From positions 1-64,000 of the forward strand of contig JAIXYN010000053.1 of assembly GCA_027490195.1 (NCBI GenBank): 64,000 nucleotides of DNA. Direction: 5' to 3'. This document shows, in pieces, positions 7,703 through 16,576 of this stretch. Position numbers and translations under genes: made by a program. Below the pieces are notes generated by a model. That model saw only the letters and a list, made by a program, of their open reading frames with translations. It did no database searches and was not told the origin of the DNA. The stretch comes from Verrucomicrobiaceae bacterium. GTDB taxonomy: Bacteria > Verrucomicrobiota > Verrucomicrobiia > Verrucomicrobiales > Verrucomicrobiaceae. Every line of letters starts with the position of its first letter. Within the stretch, counting starts at the first letter, position 1.

Positions 7703-9130
7703 ATGACTTCCGGATTGTCTTCCCACCTCCCCAAGGCCCTCGTCGCCACCTTTGCTCTTGCCCTGGCATCAGCCTCGTGCGGCGTGGCGCATGCAGAAGA
7801 TGCAAAGCCGGGCTTTTTCAAAAAGCTCTTCGGCGGTGGAAGCAAGACCGAGACCCCGCCTCCTGCGCCAGAGCCTGAGAAAAAGCCGGCCACCAAGCCG
7901 AAACCAGAGCCGGAAAAGACCGCCACCAAGAAGCCTGCGAGCAGCAAACCGCCACGGGTCATCATCACCACGACCGGCGGCAAGAAAGTGGAGATCGGCA
8001 AAAAATCCGCTCCTGCCAAGACCGTTGCGAAAACAGAGACTCCCAAGCCTGCGCCAAAAGAGGAGCCCATCAAGGATGTAACGAAATCTTCCGCCTCGAA
8101 GGACAACGAAGCCCCCATGAAGGGCGAGTTCAAAGAAGACGATGACGACAAAACCGTCAGCACGGAGAAATCCAAAGCTGTGGAAGTCCTTCCTGCCAAT
8201 GGCGGCTGGGAGATCGTGAAGATCGGCGGACGCGACTACGTGACAGCGGAGAGCATCCGTAATTTCTACAACCCCGTCTATGGCTTCACCACCTTTCGCA
8301 TTCAGGGCACGCACTTCTGGCTCGGCTCCTCCAAGCTCATCCTGAAGGCTCAGATCGGCTCCCAGGAGATGCTGATCAACAACATCAAGTTCATCCTCAG
8401 CTTCCCGGTGGTGGAGTACAACGGCAAGGTGCTCTTCTCGCGCCTTGATCTGTGCAAGCTCATCGACCCCGTCCTCTATCCCAGCCACATTCAGAACGCT
8501 GAGTTCTTCGACACCGTCGTGGTCGATGCCGGCCATGGCGGCCATGACGCCGGTGCCCGTGGCATTTATGGCTACGAGAAAGACTTCGCCCTGAAGATGG
8601 CCATGTCCGTGCGCGCAGCCCTGATGCAGCGCGGCTTCAAGGTCATCCTCACACGTGCGACGGACACCTTCATCACCCTCGGCGGACGCGTGGCCATCGC
8701 CAATCAGACCCCGAAGAGCATCTTCCTCAGCTTTCACTTCAATTCCGGCGGCGCTGCTGCCACCGGCATTGAAACCTGGGCGCTCACGCCTCAGAGCGCT
8801 GCAGCCACCATCAGCCGTGGGGGTGGTTACAACGTCAACGGCGTCACCGGCAACAAGCAGGACTCCGCCAACATCGCCCTCGCCACCGCCGTGCATGCCA
8901 GCGTCATCAGCCGCTTCAAGTTCGTCGATCGTGGCATCAAGCGTGCCCAGTGGAGCGTGCTCACCGGCTGCAAGCGTCCCGGCATCCTGTTTGAAGGTGG
9001 CTTCGTCACCAACGGTGCGGAATGCCAGCTCGTCGCCTCTGAAACGTATCGCCAGCAGGTGTCAGCCGCCATCGGCGACGCCGTGCTGAACTATCGCAAG
9101 GCGCTCGAATCGGCGATGGCCAAGCGTTGA
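7703..9130 (+). CDS. N-acetylmuramoyl-L-alanine amidase (AmiA/AmiC family)
   Basis: This is a 475-residue exported protein. A signal peptide (LVATFALALASASCGVAHA) follows the ATG at 7703. It is followed by a long Pro/Lys/Glu/Thr-rich linker (~residues 45-165) of the kind that spans the periplasm or contacts the wall. The C-terminal ~240 residues are an Amidase_3 catalytic domain. Zinc ligands are seen in VVDAGHGGHDAGARG (first His), YEKDFAL (Glu), and FLSFHFNSGG (second His), with the catalytic Glu in GILFEGGFVTN. The enzyme cleaves the lactyl-peptide bond of peptidoglycan during division. The segment between the linker and catalytic domain (WEIVKIGGRDYVTAESI) resembles a copper-amine-oxidase-N or AMIN-like module. 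Confidence 0.93.
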   Translation: MTSGLSSHLPKALVATFALALASASCGVAHAEDAKPGFFKKLFGGGSKTETPPPAPEPEKKPATKPKPEPEKTATKKPASSKPPRVIITTTGGKKVEIGKKSAPAKTVAKTETPKPAPKEEPIKDVTKSSASKDNEAPMKGEFKEDDDDKTVSTEKSKAVEVLPANGGWEIVKIGGRDYVTAESIRNFYNPVYGFTTFRIQGTHFWLGSSKLILKAQIGSQEMLINNIKFILSFPVVEYNGKVLFSRLDLCKLIDPVLYPSHIQNAEFFDTVVVDAGHGGHDAGARGIYGYEKDFALKMAMSVRAALMQRGFKVILTRATDTFITLGGRVAIANQTPKSIFLSFHFNSGGAAATGIETWALTPQSAAATISRGGGYNVNGVTGNKQDSANIALATAVHASVISRFKFVDRGIKRAQWSVLTGCKRPGILFEGGFVTNGAECQLVASETYRQQVSAAIGDAVLNYRKALESAMAKR

Positions 9131-9147
9131 GGCAGAAGGTTAATCCT

Positions 9148-9699
9148 TCAAACTTTCGGTAGTTTCTCCCGCAATAGCGAGGTCAATTCCGTGGTCTCTG
9201 CCAGTGTGAACTCAGCAGCCACCTTCGGCTCATGATGGCTCAAAATGCGCACCGTGCGCGGCACGCCTGCATTGATGGCCATCTGGATGTCTCGATCATG
9301 ATCTCCCACCAGCCAGCTTCGCGTCAAATCGAGACCATGATCATCACGTGCGCGAAAGATCATCTCCGCACTCGGCTTGCGGCAGGTGCAGGTGCCCGAG
9401 AGATGAGTGCAGGCATAGATGCCATCCAGCGCCGCCCCATGCTGCGCCAGTTCGCCTTGCATGCGACTATGAAGATCGTCGAGTACCTCCTGCGTCATCA
9501 GCCCTTTGCCCACGCCCTGCTGGCTCGTCACCAGGATCGTCGCATACCCACGTTCATGACACAGCGCCAAAGCCTCGACGGTGCCCGGCGCAAACTGAAA
9601 ATCCTCCCAGCGCAGCACATAGCCGTCCCCCGGAGAGACATTGACGACACCATCACGGTCAAAAAATACGGCAGGACGAAGAAGCGAATCAGTGGGCAT
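9148..9699 (-). CDS. D-glycero-D-manno-heptose 1,7-bisphosphate phosphatase-like HAD enzyme
   Basis: A 183-residue HAD hydrolase of the GmhB/histidinol-phosphatase group. The start at 9699 (MPTDSLLRPAVFFDRDGVVN) puts the DxD nucleophile motif near residue 14; the frame extends 20 codons upstream without domain content. A GmhB-type zinc loop, C-x-H-x5-C-x-C, is visible in YACTHLSGTCTCRKP. HAD motif IV is VGDHDRDIQMAINAG. GmhB removes the C7 phosphate of heptose bisphosphate on the way to ADP-heptose for LPS core. No other heptose gene is nearby, so the substrate is a family-based inference. Confidence 0.85.
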   Translation of the reverse strand: MPTDSLLRPAVFFDRDGVVNVSPGDGYVLRWEDFQFAPGTVEALALCHERGYATILVTSQQGVGKGLMTQEVLDDLHSRMQGELAQHGAALDGIYACTHLSGTCTCRKPSAEMIFRARDDHGLDLTRSWLVGDHDRDIQMAINAGVPRTVRILSHHEPKVAAEFTLAETTELTSLLREKLPKV

Positions 9700-9737
9700 G
9701 CGTTCGCACGCATAGCCGCGCTGTACGAACAAGGAAA

Positions 9738-9766
9738 CTGCTCTTTGCTGCAGCAGCAAAGAGCAG
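9738..9766 (-). terminator. Perfect hairpin downstream of ribD
   Basis: Two 13-base arms (CTGCTCTTTGCTG and its complement) with a 3-base loop lie 12 bases past the ribD stop. On the minus strand the stem is followed by TTTCCTT. This is a plausible rho-independent terminator, though the T tract is short. Confidence 0.6.
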
Positions 9767-9777
9767 CAGCCCGCATT

Positions 9778-10842
9778 TTACTCCTGCACCGCATCCGGCC
9801 AAACAGGGAACCCGTGGAAGCAGACGTTGTCACCCATGGGACGAACGGTGATGTTGTGCAGCTCGATCGAGGCGGGCAAAGCAGGGCCGGCCAGGGATGG
9901 ACGCCCACCGCCACAGAAGCGCGGAGCGATGTACCAATAGACCTCATCCACCAACTGGTCGCGGAAGGCCTGGCCGAGGATGATGCCACCGCCCTCGATG
10001 AGCACGGAAAGCACCCCTTGTTTACCGAGGAGGGCCAGGGCCTCAGGCAGATCCTTGCCATGCATGATGACGGTGCGGTCCTTGAACGCGTCCGTGAAGA
10101 TTTGGGAATGCGGTGGAAGATCGCCGCTGCGCGTGAGGACGACACGCAAAGGCTGCAGCTTGCCGCTGCCCGCGCTGCCATCGCGCAGAGTGAGCTGGGG
10201 GTTGTCTTTGCGGATCGTCTCGGCACCGACAAGAATGGCGTCCACCCGCATGCGCAGCCTCCGGCCATGGGCGCGAGCGGCGTCGTTGGTGATCAGTGAG
10301 CTCTCCCCCGCTGGGCGCGTGATGCGGCCATCCAGACTCTGGCCAGCCTTGGCAATGACGTAGGGGATGCCTGTCGTAATCCATTTGGCAAAAGGGCGGA
10401 TGATCGCCCGGCATTCTTTCTCCAGCACCCCGGCGGTAACCTCGATGCCAGCGAGCAGGAGAATGTTGCGAGCTTGCTCGCAGTGGCTGGGATTGGGATC
10501 ATGCGCACCGAAGACCACGCGCTTGATGCCAGCGGCTTTGATCGCCTCGGTGCAGGGCGGTGTTTTGCCCTGCGTGCAGCAGGGTTCGAGTGTGACGTAG
10601 ATCGTGGAACCGCGCAGCAGCTTGGGGTTTAACTTTTGCGCATCGCGGATGGCCTCCACCTCGGCATGCGGCTCGCCCGCCTTGTGGTGGTAGCCGCGCC
10701 CGATGACTTTTTCCTGGGCGACAATGACAGCACCCACAGGTGGATTGGGACTGGTGAGACCGATGCCAAGCTGGGCCTGGTCCAGGGCGAGGTGCATCCA
10801 ATGCTGGTCGGGCGTTTCTTTATGAGCGATGGGCGGCGGCAT
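9778..10842 (-). CDS. ribD: Bifunctional riboflavin biosynthesis deaminase/reductase RibD
   Basis: A 354-residue protein with both RibD domains. The N-terminal cytidine-deaminase-like domain (~1-150) carries the zinc signature: HAEVEAI, then LEPCCTQGKTPPC. The C-terminal reductase domain (~155-354) has GQSLDGRI, DAILVGAETIRKDNP and VLIEGGGIILGQAF. It converts 2,5-diamino-6-ribosylamino-pyrimidinone 5'-phosphate to the ribitylamino-uracil phosphate in two steps, using NADPH. No other rib gene is seen in the window. It is divergent from the GspF-like gene. Confidence 0.97.
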   Translation of the reverse strand: MPPPIAHKETPDQHWMHLALDQAQLGIGLTSPNPPVGAVIVAQEKVIGRGYHHKAGEPHAEVEAIRDAQKLNPKLLRGSTIYVTLEPCCTQGKTPPCTEAIKAAGIKRVVFGAHDPNPSHCEQARNILLLAGIEVTAGVLEKECRAIIRPFAKWITTGIPYVIAKAGQSLDGRITRPAGESSLITNDAARAHGRRLRMRVDAILVGAETIRKDNPQLTLRDGSAGSGKLQPLRVVLTRSGDLPPHSQIFTDAFKDRTVIMHGKDLPEALALLGKQGVLSVLIEGGGIILGQAFRDQLVDEVYWYIAPRFCGGGRPSLAGPALPASIELHNITVRPMGDNVCFHGFPVWPDAVQE

Positions 10843-10975
10843 GCAGGGTCCGCATGATAGGCGATGAAACGCACCTGAGAAGCAATAAGAGTGTCACACA
10901 AAGGGGATCGCCCCAGTGTCTGAAGTTTTTTGTACTCGCTGTCACGAACGCGCTGGCGTTAGTTTCCTACCGCCG

Positions 10976-11971
10976 ATGAAACTCTCCGAAAAAGCACTGC
11001 TGTATCGCGAACTGGCCAAGCTGGTGGGGGCAAACTTTCATCTGGACCGCTCGCTGGAACTCCTGCTCAAGCAGCAGCCGTCCCATGCACGCCGCGCCTG
11101 GCTGCAGGGCCTGCAGCACGGCCTCAAGGAAGGCAAGAGTGTCGCCGCCTCCATCACCGAACATTGCGGTGCCTTTTCAGATGCCCTTGAGTGTGCGCTG
11201 ATCGATGCCGGAGAGCGCAGCGGACGCCTGGGAGATGCCTTCAGCCATCTGTCGCGCTACTTTGAAGCCTGGAACATGGCGGTGAAGCAGGCCATCGGGG
11301 CGATGATTTATCCGCTGGTGCTCGCACATCTGGGCATCGTGCTGCCAGAGCTGCCGACCCTGGTCACGTCAAGCATGGAAGAGAAACCCTACTCGCTGGG
11401 GGGCATCTTCATGCCGCTGGCCATTCTCTGGCTGATCCTGCTGTCCCTCTTCCTGATCTGGCGCTGGCTTTCGCGGCTGGGGGCGGAATCCGCAGCCGTG
11501 GATCGCGGGCTAGGCTACCTCCCGCTGATCGGCAGTGTGCGCCGACACTGGGCGCTGGCACGCTTTTCCCAGGTATTTCACGCCTGCCTGCTGGCCTCCA
11601 TGCGGATCACGGAGTCCATGCAGCTCGCGGGCAGCGCCTCCCACAGCGGCCTGCTGCGCCATGCCGCGAAGGATGCCGCCCAACGCATCGCAGCAGGTGA
11701 AACGATCGCCGGAGCCATGGCGGACGTGCATGGCTTCCCCATGGCCTTCGTGCATGGCATCGCCACGGCTGAAGAAGCAGGAACCCTGGATCACGAAATG
11801 AACCGCTGGGCCGCTACGGAGACCATCGAGGCAGGAGATGCCGTGCAACGTGCCGCGCAGTGGCTGCCAAAAATAGCCTATGCAGTCGTCGTCATGTATG
11901 TGGCCTACCGCATCATCGCCATGATGAGCGGGTTTTACAGCGGCATGCAGCAGCAGCTCGACAGCATGTGA
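10976..11971 (+). CDS. Type II secretion system F-domain (GspF/PilC-like) protein
   Basis: A 331-residue inner-membrane protein. I place the start at 10976 (MKLSEKALLYRELAKLVGAN), where family similarity begins; the open frame extends 20 codons upstream. Two T2SF repeats are visible, each with a soluble helical part. The first has LALLLKQ-like and ALIDAGERSGRLGDA text near 60-95. The second is around 185-270, with TAEEAGTLDHE. Membrane segments lie near 115-135, 155-175 and the C-terminus (IAYAVVVMYVAYRII). GspF/PilC proteins form the platform for pilus or pseudopilus assembly. No GspE/G partners are adjacent, so this copy is orphaned here. Confidence 0.87.
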   Translation: MKLSEKALLYRELAKLVGANFHLDRSLELLLKQQPSHARRAWLQGLQHGLKEGKSVAASITEHCGAFSDALECALIDAGERSGRLGDAFSHLSRYFEAWNMAVKQAIGAMIYPLVLAHLGIVLPELPTLVTSSMEEKPYSLGGIFMPLAILWLILLSLFLIWRWLSRLGAESAAVDRGLGYLPLIGSVRRHWALARFSQVFHACLLASMRITESMQLAGSASHSGLLRHAAKDAAQRIAAGETIAGAMADVHGFPMAFVHGIATAEEAGTLDHEMNRWAATETIEAGDAVQRAAQWLPKIAYAVVVMYVAYRIIAMMSGFYSGMQQQLDSM

Positions 11972-12050
11972 GGCAAAACAAGGCTTCTGGCGGCAATATT
12001 CACTCCTTAAGGACGAAAAGTGCTTTACGGCCTTCATTAAATGCGCTTTC

Positions 12051-12064
12051 TGTTCGCCCGAACA
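12051..12064 (+). promoter_or_regulatory. LexA-type SOS box upstream of recA
   Basis: TGTTCGCCCGAACA is a perfect TGTTC-N4-GAACA palindrome 31 bases before the recA start; the symmetry extends to CTGTTCG-CC-CGAACAG. This matches the LexA motif I recall being reported for Verrucomicrobia, so SOS control of recA is likely. No lexA gene is in the window. Confidence 0.85.
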
Positions 12065-12094
12065 GCTTTTATTCCACACTGAACACCCACGATT

Positions 12095-13201
12095 ATGGCC
12101 AGAGCACCCAAAGAAACTTCCGAAACTTCCGCAGCCAAACCCGACAAGCTCGCTGAAGCACGCGGCCGCAATCTCGATCTGGCCATCCAGCAGATTCAAA
12201 AAGACTACGGTGAAGGCGCCATCCTCCGCATGGGCGGCGAAGGCGTGAAGTCTGACATCACCGTCATCCCCACCGGCAACCTGCTCATCGACCAAGCGCT
12301 CGGCACCGGCGGCTTCCCGCGTGGTCGCGTGGTGGAAATCTACGGCCCGGAATCCTCCGGTAAAACCACCCTCACCCTCACCGTCATCGCCCAGGCGCAG
12401 AAAACCGGCGGTTTGGCAGCATTCATTGACGTGGAGCATGCACTCGATCCCGCCTATGCCCGCCGCCTTGGCGTCAAGATGGACGAGTTGCTCGTCTCGC
12501 AGCCTAGCTCTGGTGAAGAAGCCCTGCGCATCTGCGAAACACTCGTCCGCTCCAACGCTCTCGACGTCATCGTCATCGACTCCGTCGCCGCGCTCGTCAC
12601 CCGCCAGGAACTCGAAGGCGAAATCGGCGACTCCACCGTGGGTGCTCAGGCCCGCCTCATGAGCGCTGCTCTCCGCAAGCTGACCGCCATCATCGCCAAG
12701 GCCCGCACTTGCTGCATCTTCACCAACCAGATTCGTGAAAAGATCGGCGTCATGTTCGGCAATCCCGAAACAACCCCCGGTGGCAAGGCCCTCAAATTCT
12801 ACGCCAGCGTACGCGTGGACATCCGCCGCATCGGTGCCATCAAGACCACCGACGGCACCGTCACCGGCAACCGTACCAAGGTCAAAGTGGTGAAGAACAA
12901 GCTCGCTCCTCCTTACACCGAGGCTGAGTTCGACATCATGTACAACGAGGGCATCTCCAATGTCGGCTCGCTGCTCGATCTCGCCATGGACTACGAAATC
13001 CTGCAAAAGCGTGGCTCATGGATCAGCTACAAAGGTACCCAGCTTGCCCAGGGCCGCGATGCCGCCAAGGAAGTCCTCCGCAACGACGCCACCGTGTATG
13101 CTGAGATCGAAGCCGCTGTGAAGGCCAAGCAAGCCGAAAAATCCGCCGGCTCAGAGAAAGGCTCTTCCAAAAGTTCCGCTCCAGCCAGTGAAGAAGAATA
13201 A
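12095..13201 (+). CDS. recA: Recombinase RecA
   Basis: 368 residues, a normal RecA. Walker A is [10 protein letters not shown], Walker B is [11 protein letters not shown], the L1/L2 region includes [15 protein letters not shown], and the canonical MGAEG-like N-terminal text appears as [12 protein letters not shown]. It forms ATP-dependent filaments on single-stranded DNA for homologous recombination and stimulates LexA self-cleavage. The C-terminal tail is unusually Lys/Ser/Glu-rich ([15 protein letters not shown]). Transcription is probably repressed through the LexA box at 12051-12064. The gene is followed by a GC-rich hairpin at 13212-13239. Confidence 0.99.
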   Translation: MARAPKETSETSAAKPDKLAEARGRNLDLAIQQIQKDYGEGAILRMGGEGVKSDITVIPTGNLLIDQALGTGGFPRGRVVEIYGPESSGKTTLTLTVIAQAQKTGGLAAFIDVEHALDPAYARRLGVKMDELLVSQPSSGEEALRICETLVRSNALDVIVIDSVAALVTRQELEGEIGDSTVGAQARLMSAALRKLTAIIAKARTCCIFTNQIREKIGVMFGNPETTPGGKALKFYASVRVDIRRIGAIKTTDGTVTGNRTKVKVVKNKLAPPYTEAEFDIMYNEGISNVGSLLDLAMDYEILQKRGSWISYKGTQLAQGRDAAKEVLRNDATVYAEIEAAVKAKQAEKSAGSEKGSSKSSAPASEEE

Positions 13202-13211
13202 CCAGGACCAG

Positions 13212-13239
13212 GCGTGGGGCGGGCAGCACCGCCCTACGC
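13212..13239 (+). terminator. GC-rich hairpin after recA
   Basis: An 11-bp stem (GCGTGGGGCGG with CCGCCCTACGC, one G-U pair) with a 6-base loop starts 10 bases after the recA stop. There is no T tract directly after it, so it may be a REP-like hairpin or a weak terminator. Confidence 0.45.
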
Positions 13240-13306
13240 TAGCGGCCTTCGTTGTTTGACTTTTCTTGCCCCTTGCGCCTCTTTTCGTGGTCACTCCGCG
13301 AATCGT

Positions 13307-13714
13307 ATGGCTAAACACGGCCAGAAAAATCAGGAACCCTCCGCATTCGAGAAACAATCGGTCTGCGGTGGCAGGCAAGCTGTTGTCGATCTCTGCGAAA
13401 TCACCACCTGCGGACTCGTGTTTTGGTCACGCCAGCGTTTCGATCTGGGAGCCGAACTTCAGGTGCGCATCAAACGCACCACGCTGACGCCCGCCATGCT
13501 CGCCATGACCACCTCAAATTCCAGGTGGGTCATGCTGAAATGCCTCGTGGCCACCTGCCCGCCGCAGCGGCGTGAGGACGGTTCCTTCGGCTTCAAAGTC
13601 TCCCTTCTCGTGGTGCAGGCAGCGGACGAACGCACTGCCGCCCCCAAGCTCCGCTCCAAGATGCGCTGGTTTGCACCGCGGCTTCCTGGTCTCCAGCGCT
13701 TTGGATTGAATTGA
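13307..13714 (+). CDS. Hypothetical protein, PilZ-like
   Basis: A 135-residue protein starting at the ATG at 13307 (MAKHGQKNQEPSAFEKQSV); the frame extends upstream through the hairpin region but that part has no protein character. The middle (VVDLCEITTCGLVFWS ... LGAELQVRIKR) has the shape of a PilZ beta-barrel, where a D-x-S/T-x-x-G-like motif follows the first strand. Here the motif would be DLCEITTCG. The usual upstream RxxxR is not clear, so c-di-GMP binding is uncertain. The C-terminal tail is basic (RSKMRWFAPRLPGLQRFG). Confidence 0.6.
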   Translation: MAKHGQKNQEPSAFEKQSVCGGRQAVVDLCEITTCGLVFWSRQRFDLGAELQVRIKRTTLTPAMLAMTTSNSRWVMLKCLVATCPPQRREDGSFGFKVSLLVVQAADERTAAPKLRSKMRWFAPRLPGLQRFGLN

Positions 13715-13783
13715 CGCGGACTCCAACGCACATCCTGCGAGGCGGTAGAAGAGAGCCCCGCGACTGCCCGCATCCCCGTCCCT

Positions 13784-15244
13784 TTAATTCTTCGCGGCGA
13801 TGGCGGCGCGGTAGTTGGCATGGGCGCGGAAGTATTCGGACTGGGCTTCGACCTCAAGGACTTGGGCGTCAAAGCTGGCCTGCTCGCGGATCTGGAGGGC
13901 GAGGAGGTCAGTGGCACCTTGCTTAAGGCGCTCGGCTTCGGCGTTGGCGAGCTGCTGGGCGAGGTCCACATTCCGGCGTGTTTGCCGCAGCACTTCATGC
14001 GCGGCGAGGAGCGCGCTATGGGCGTCGCGCACGTCGGCGGTGATGCGCTGGCGGGCAAAGAGCATCTCCTGGTTCAGGCGCTCGATCTGCGCGTCAGCCA
14101 CTTCCAAGCGGCCTTTGGCCTCGCGGCGCTGAATGGGGAGCTTGAACTCGATCTTGCCCTCGACTTCCGTGCGTTCGACGTCGCGCGGGGCTCTGCCGTT
14201 CATGCCCTGCGCGGCCTGCACGCCGAGCTCCAGGCTGGGCAGGAGATTGTTCTTGGCGAGGCGGCGGTCGATGTCGGTTTTCTCCAGCGTGAGTTCGATG
14301 CGGCGCATCTCGGGGCGGAAGATGAGGGCCTTGGCGATGTCCACCGTGAGCTGGGATTCACTCGGGTTGGCGTGATTGGGGAAAGCGGAGGGAAGGCGCG
14401 TTCGCGGGGCGAGGATGGGCTCGGCGGTGCGGTTGTCGCGGAAAAAGAGGGAAAGCTCAATGGTGGTGGCCTGAAAGCGGCGGGTGGCCTGGACGACGGC
14501 AATCTCACGGCTGACGACGAGGCGCTGATTGTCCACCTGCACGATGGGTGCTGAGGCACCGTTTTTCACCTGCTGGGCAATGGCGGAGTCGCGTTCCTTG
14601 GCCACTCGAAGGAGTTCTTCGGTGAGGGAGAGGCGCTGCCCTGAGGCCAGCCAACCATAATATGAAATGGTAGCCGCACGAATGAAGTCCAGGAACTGCC
14701 GAAAGATGATGGGGTCCGCCAACTCTTGGTCGATCTCCGCCTGCCAGAGGGTGGCGCGGCGGCGGTCAATGGTGCCGTCCCGCAGCAGAGGAATGCGGAA
14801 GCCAAGGACGCCTTCTCCATCCGAGCTGGTGCGCTCCTTGTTGTAATTTGGCAGGAAGCCGCTGCTGAGACGATAGCCTCCGTAAACGCTGCCGCCCCAG
14901 TTGGAGAGCGGCTGCTCCAGGGTGGTGTAGGCAGTCTTGCCGTCGTAGTACCCGGCGGGGGCAAACGCGCTGCCAGCATTGAGGTTCAGGTCAAAGGCAC
15001 CCAGCGCCTGGCGGGCGCGGCCATTGGCGATGTCCTGCTCAATCATCGCCGCTAGGTAGGGCGGGTACTGGGTCTGCACGCTTTGCAGCACCTCGGTGAG
15101 CATCAGCGGGCCGATTTTTTCCTCCGGCGCGGCCTCTAGGCCAGCGAAGGGCAGCATCAGCGCCATCATGGCGGCGCGGGAGCGCTTCCCGCGCTGCGCT
15201 GTGTGCCTCGTGGCTTTCAGCTTCTGTGTCGATTGAAAAATCAT
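13784..15244 (-). CDS. TolC-family outer membrane efflux/secretion protein
   Basis: A 486-residue protein and the last gene of a three-gene export operon. The ATG at 15244 overlaps the stop of the HlyD-like gene (ATGA), so I start there. A hydrophobic export segment (MMALMLPFAGLEAAPEEK) follows a basic N-terminus. The body has the long alternating helices and short beta segments of TolC repeats, with paired coiled-coil stretches such as AEIDQELADPIIFRQF and LEVADAQIERLNQEML. It should trimerise into an outer-membrane channel docking with the HlyD adaptor and ABC protein encoded upstream. Confidence 0.88.
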   Translation of the reverse strand: MIFQSTQKLKATRHTAQRGKRSRAAMMALMLPFAGLEAAPEEKIGPLMLTEVLQSVQTQYPPYLAAMIEQDIANGRARQALGAFDLNLNAGSAFAPAGYYDGKTAYTTLEQPLSNWGGSVYGGYRLSSGFLPNYNKERTSSDGEGVLGFRIPLLRDGTIDRRRATLWQAEIDQELADPIIFRQFLDFIRAATISYYGWLASGQRLSLTEELLRVAKERDSAIAQQVKNGASAPIVQVDNQRLVVSREIAVVQATRRFQATTIELSLFFRDNRTAEPILAPRTRLPSAFPNHANPSESQLTVDIAKALIFRPEMRRIELTLEKTDIDRRLAKNNLLPSLELGVQAAQGMNGRAPRDVERTEVEGKIEFKLPIQRREAKGRLEVADAQIERLNQEMLFARQRITADVRDAHSALLAAHEVLRQTRRNVDLAQQLANAEAERLKQGATDLLALQIREQASFDAQVLEVEAQSEYFRAHANYRAAIAAKN

Positions 15245-16572
15245 TTCTTGGTGGGGTCGAGTTTGCCGTCGGCATTGGAGTTCACAGCGGGGAAACCATT
15301 GATCTGCCGCCACAGTTCAAACCAGAGCGGCACCTCATCAAGGAGGAACCACGCATTGGCACGGGTGCCCTGGCGCAGCCAGCGGTCGCGGTCCGGCCAG
15401 CCGACGGTCACCTTTCCGTGGCCGTCGCCACGGTCCAGGACATCATCTGCCGGGCCGATGAGCACACGGAATTGCCCCTGACCGTTGTCGCTTGCATCGA
15501 TAAACACGACCTCGCCGCCAAAGGTGCCGATGGCGAGCTGTGGCCAACCGATGGCCTGAATGGCAGGCCAGCCCTCAAACGCCAGGCGCACGGGGCTGCC
15601 GGGAGTGATGACGCCGTTCTCCTCTTTTCGCACATGCACCAGCGGCATGTCATTGCCATCCACCCACACCTCGACGTTACGGCTGTCGCTCTCGGGAATG
15701 ATGACACAGATGAGCGATCCGGGTCGCAGGTAGGTGCCGTCTGTGACGGCGACCTGGAGCACGACACCATCGCGCGGAGCCTCGACGACCTGGCGGAGGT
15801 TTTGATTGATCTGCACATCGATGACGGAGAGATCGCGCTCAGCCGTGGCGACTTCTCCGAGGGCGCTGCCTTTGGAGGCGTGAATGGAGGCGATGAGGGC
15901 ATCCATATCATTGCCGGTGCGCTTGAGAGCAGCCTCGGCAGACTTGAGGTCGGCACTTGTCGCGTCACGCTGCAGCGTGGCCAGTTCCATGCTGCGCTGG
16001 GATTCGAGCTGCTTGCTGAAGAGCTCCTGCGTGCGGGTGTGATTGAGCTGCGCGGTTTCTGCGGCGATCTTCGCGCCGGCGACGCGCTGATGCGCGCCAT
16101 CAATGGCCTGCGCCTTGGCCAGCTCCTGCTGCGTGATCTGCGCGGTGAGCGACTCCACGCGCCCCTGGGCAAAGTCACGCCGGCTCTCGATGGCCTCGCG
16201 CTGCGCCCTGAGGTTGTTGATCAAGTTGGGGTCGTTGTCCTGGATCTCGATGATGAGCTCTCCTTTCTTCACGCGCTGTCCTTCCGTGACGTGGAGATTG
16301 CGCACGCGGCCGGAGACCTGAGCCTCCACATTCACGCGGCGGTCCAGCGGATTGAAGGCGATGACGCGGCCTGTGCCGGCGACGAACTGGCGCCAGGGTA
16401 AAAACAGGAGGGCGAACAGCAACACAGCAAAGCCCATGAACAGGAGGCGGCTAAAGATGCGTGTGAAGCGTGCTGGGCTGGCGATGCTCAGCGCGGGCAG
16501 CGGAGGTGCCGTGGAGAAGGAATCGGAAAGAGAGGGAGAATGCATGGAGGCAGGCAATTGAGTCGTCGTCAT
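15241..16572 (-). CDS. HlyD-family membrane fusion (adaptor) protein
   Basis: A 443-residue adaptor. The chosen start is 16572 (MTTTQLPASMHSPSL), 4 bases after the ABC gene stop; a start at 16608 would overlap that gene. A short cytoplasmic N-terminus is followed by one membrane helix (LLFMGFAVLLFALLFLPW, ~45-62). Next come a lipoyl/biotinyl-like half (AQVSGRVRNLHVTEGQRVKKG), a long coiled coil (~140-260), the second lipoyl half (VVEAPRDGVVLQVAVTDGTY), and a beta-barrel domain. HlyD proteins bridge an inner-membrane ABC transporter to TolC. The chain overlaps the tolC-like gene by 4 bases. Confidence 0.9.
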   Translation of the reverse strand: MTTTQLPASMHSPSLSDSFSTAPPLPALSIASPARFTRIFSRLLFMGFAVLLFALLFLPWRQFVAGTGRVIAFNPLDRRVNVEAQVSGRVRNLHVTEGQRVKKGELIIEIQDNDPNLINNLRAQREAIESRRDFAQGRVESLTAQITQQELAKAQAIDGAHQRVAGAKIAAETAQLNHTRTQELFSKQLESQRSMELATLQRDATSADLKSAEAALKRTGNDMDALIASIHASKGSALGEVATAERDLSVIDVQINQNLRQVVEAPRDGVVLQVAVTDGTYLRPGSLICVIIPESDSRNVEVWVDGNDMPLVHVRKEENGVITPGSPVRLAFEGWPAIQAIGWPQLAIGTFGGEVVFIDASDNGQGQFRVLIGPADDVLDRGDGHGKVTVGWPDRDRWLRQGTRANAWFLLDEVPLWFELWRQINGFPAVNSNADGKLDPTKK

Positions 16573-16576
16573 GGCA

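Noticed and set aside
11510-13006. 498-residue minus-strand frame opposite recA and the GspF-like gene
   Set aside because: Composition is Gly/Asp/His-biased with no motif, and recA on the other strand is certain.
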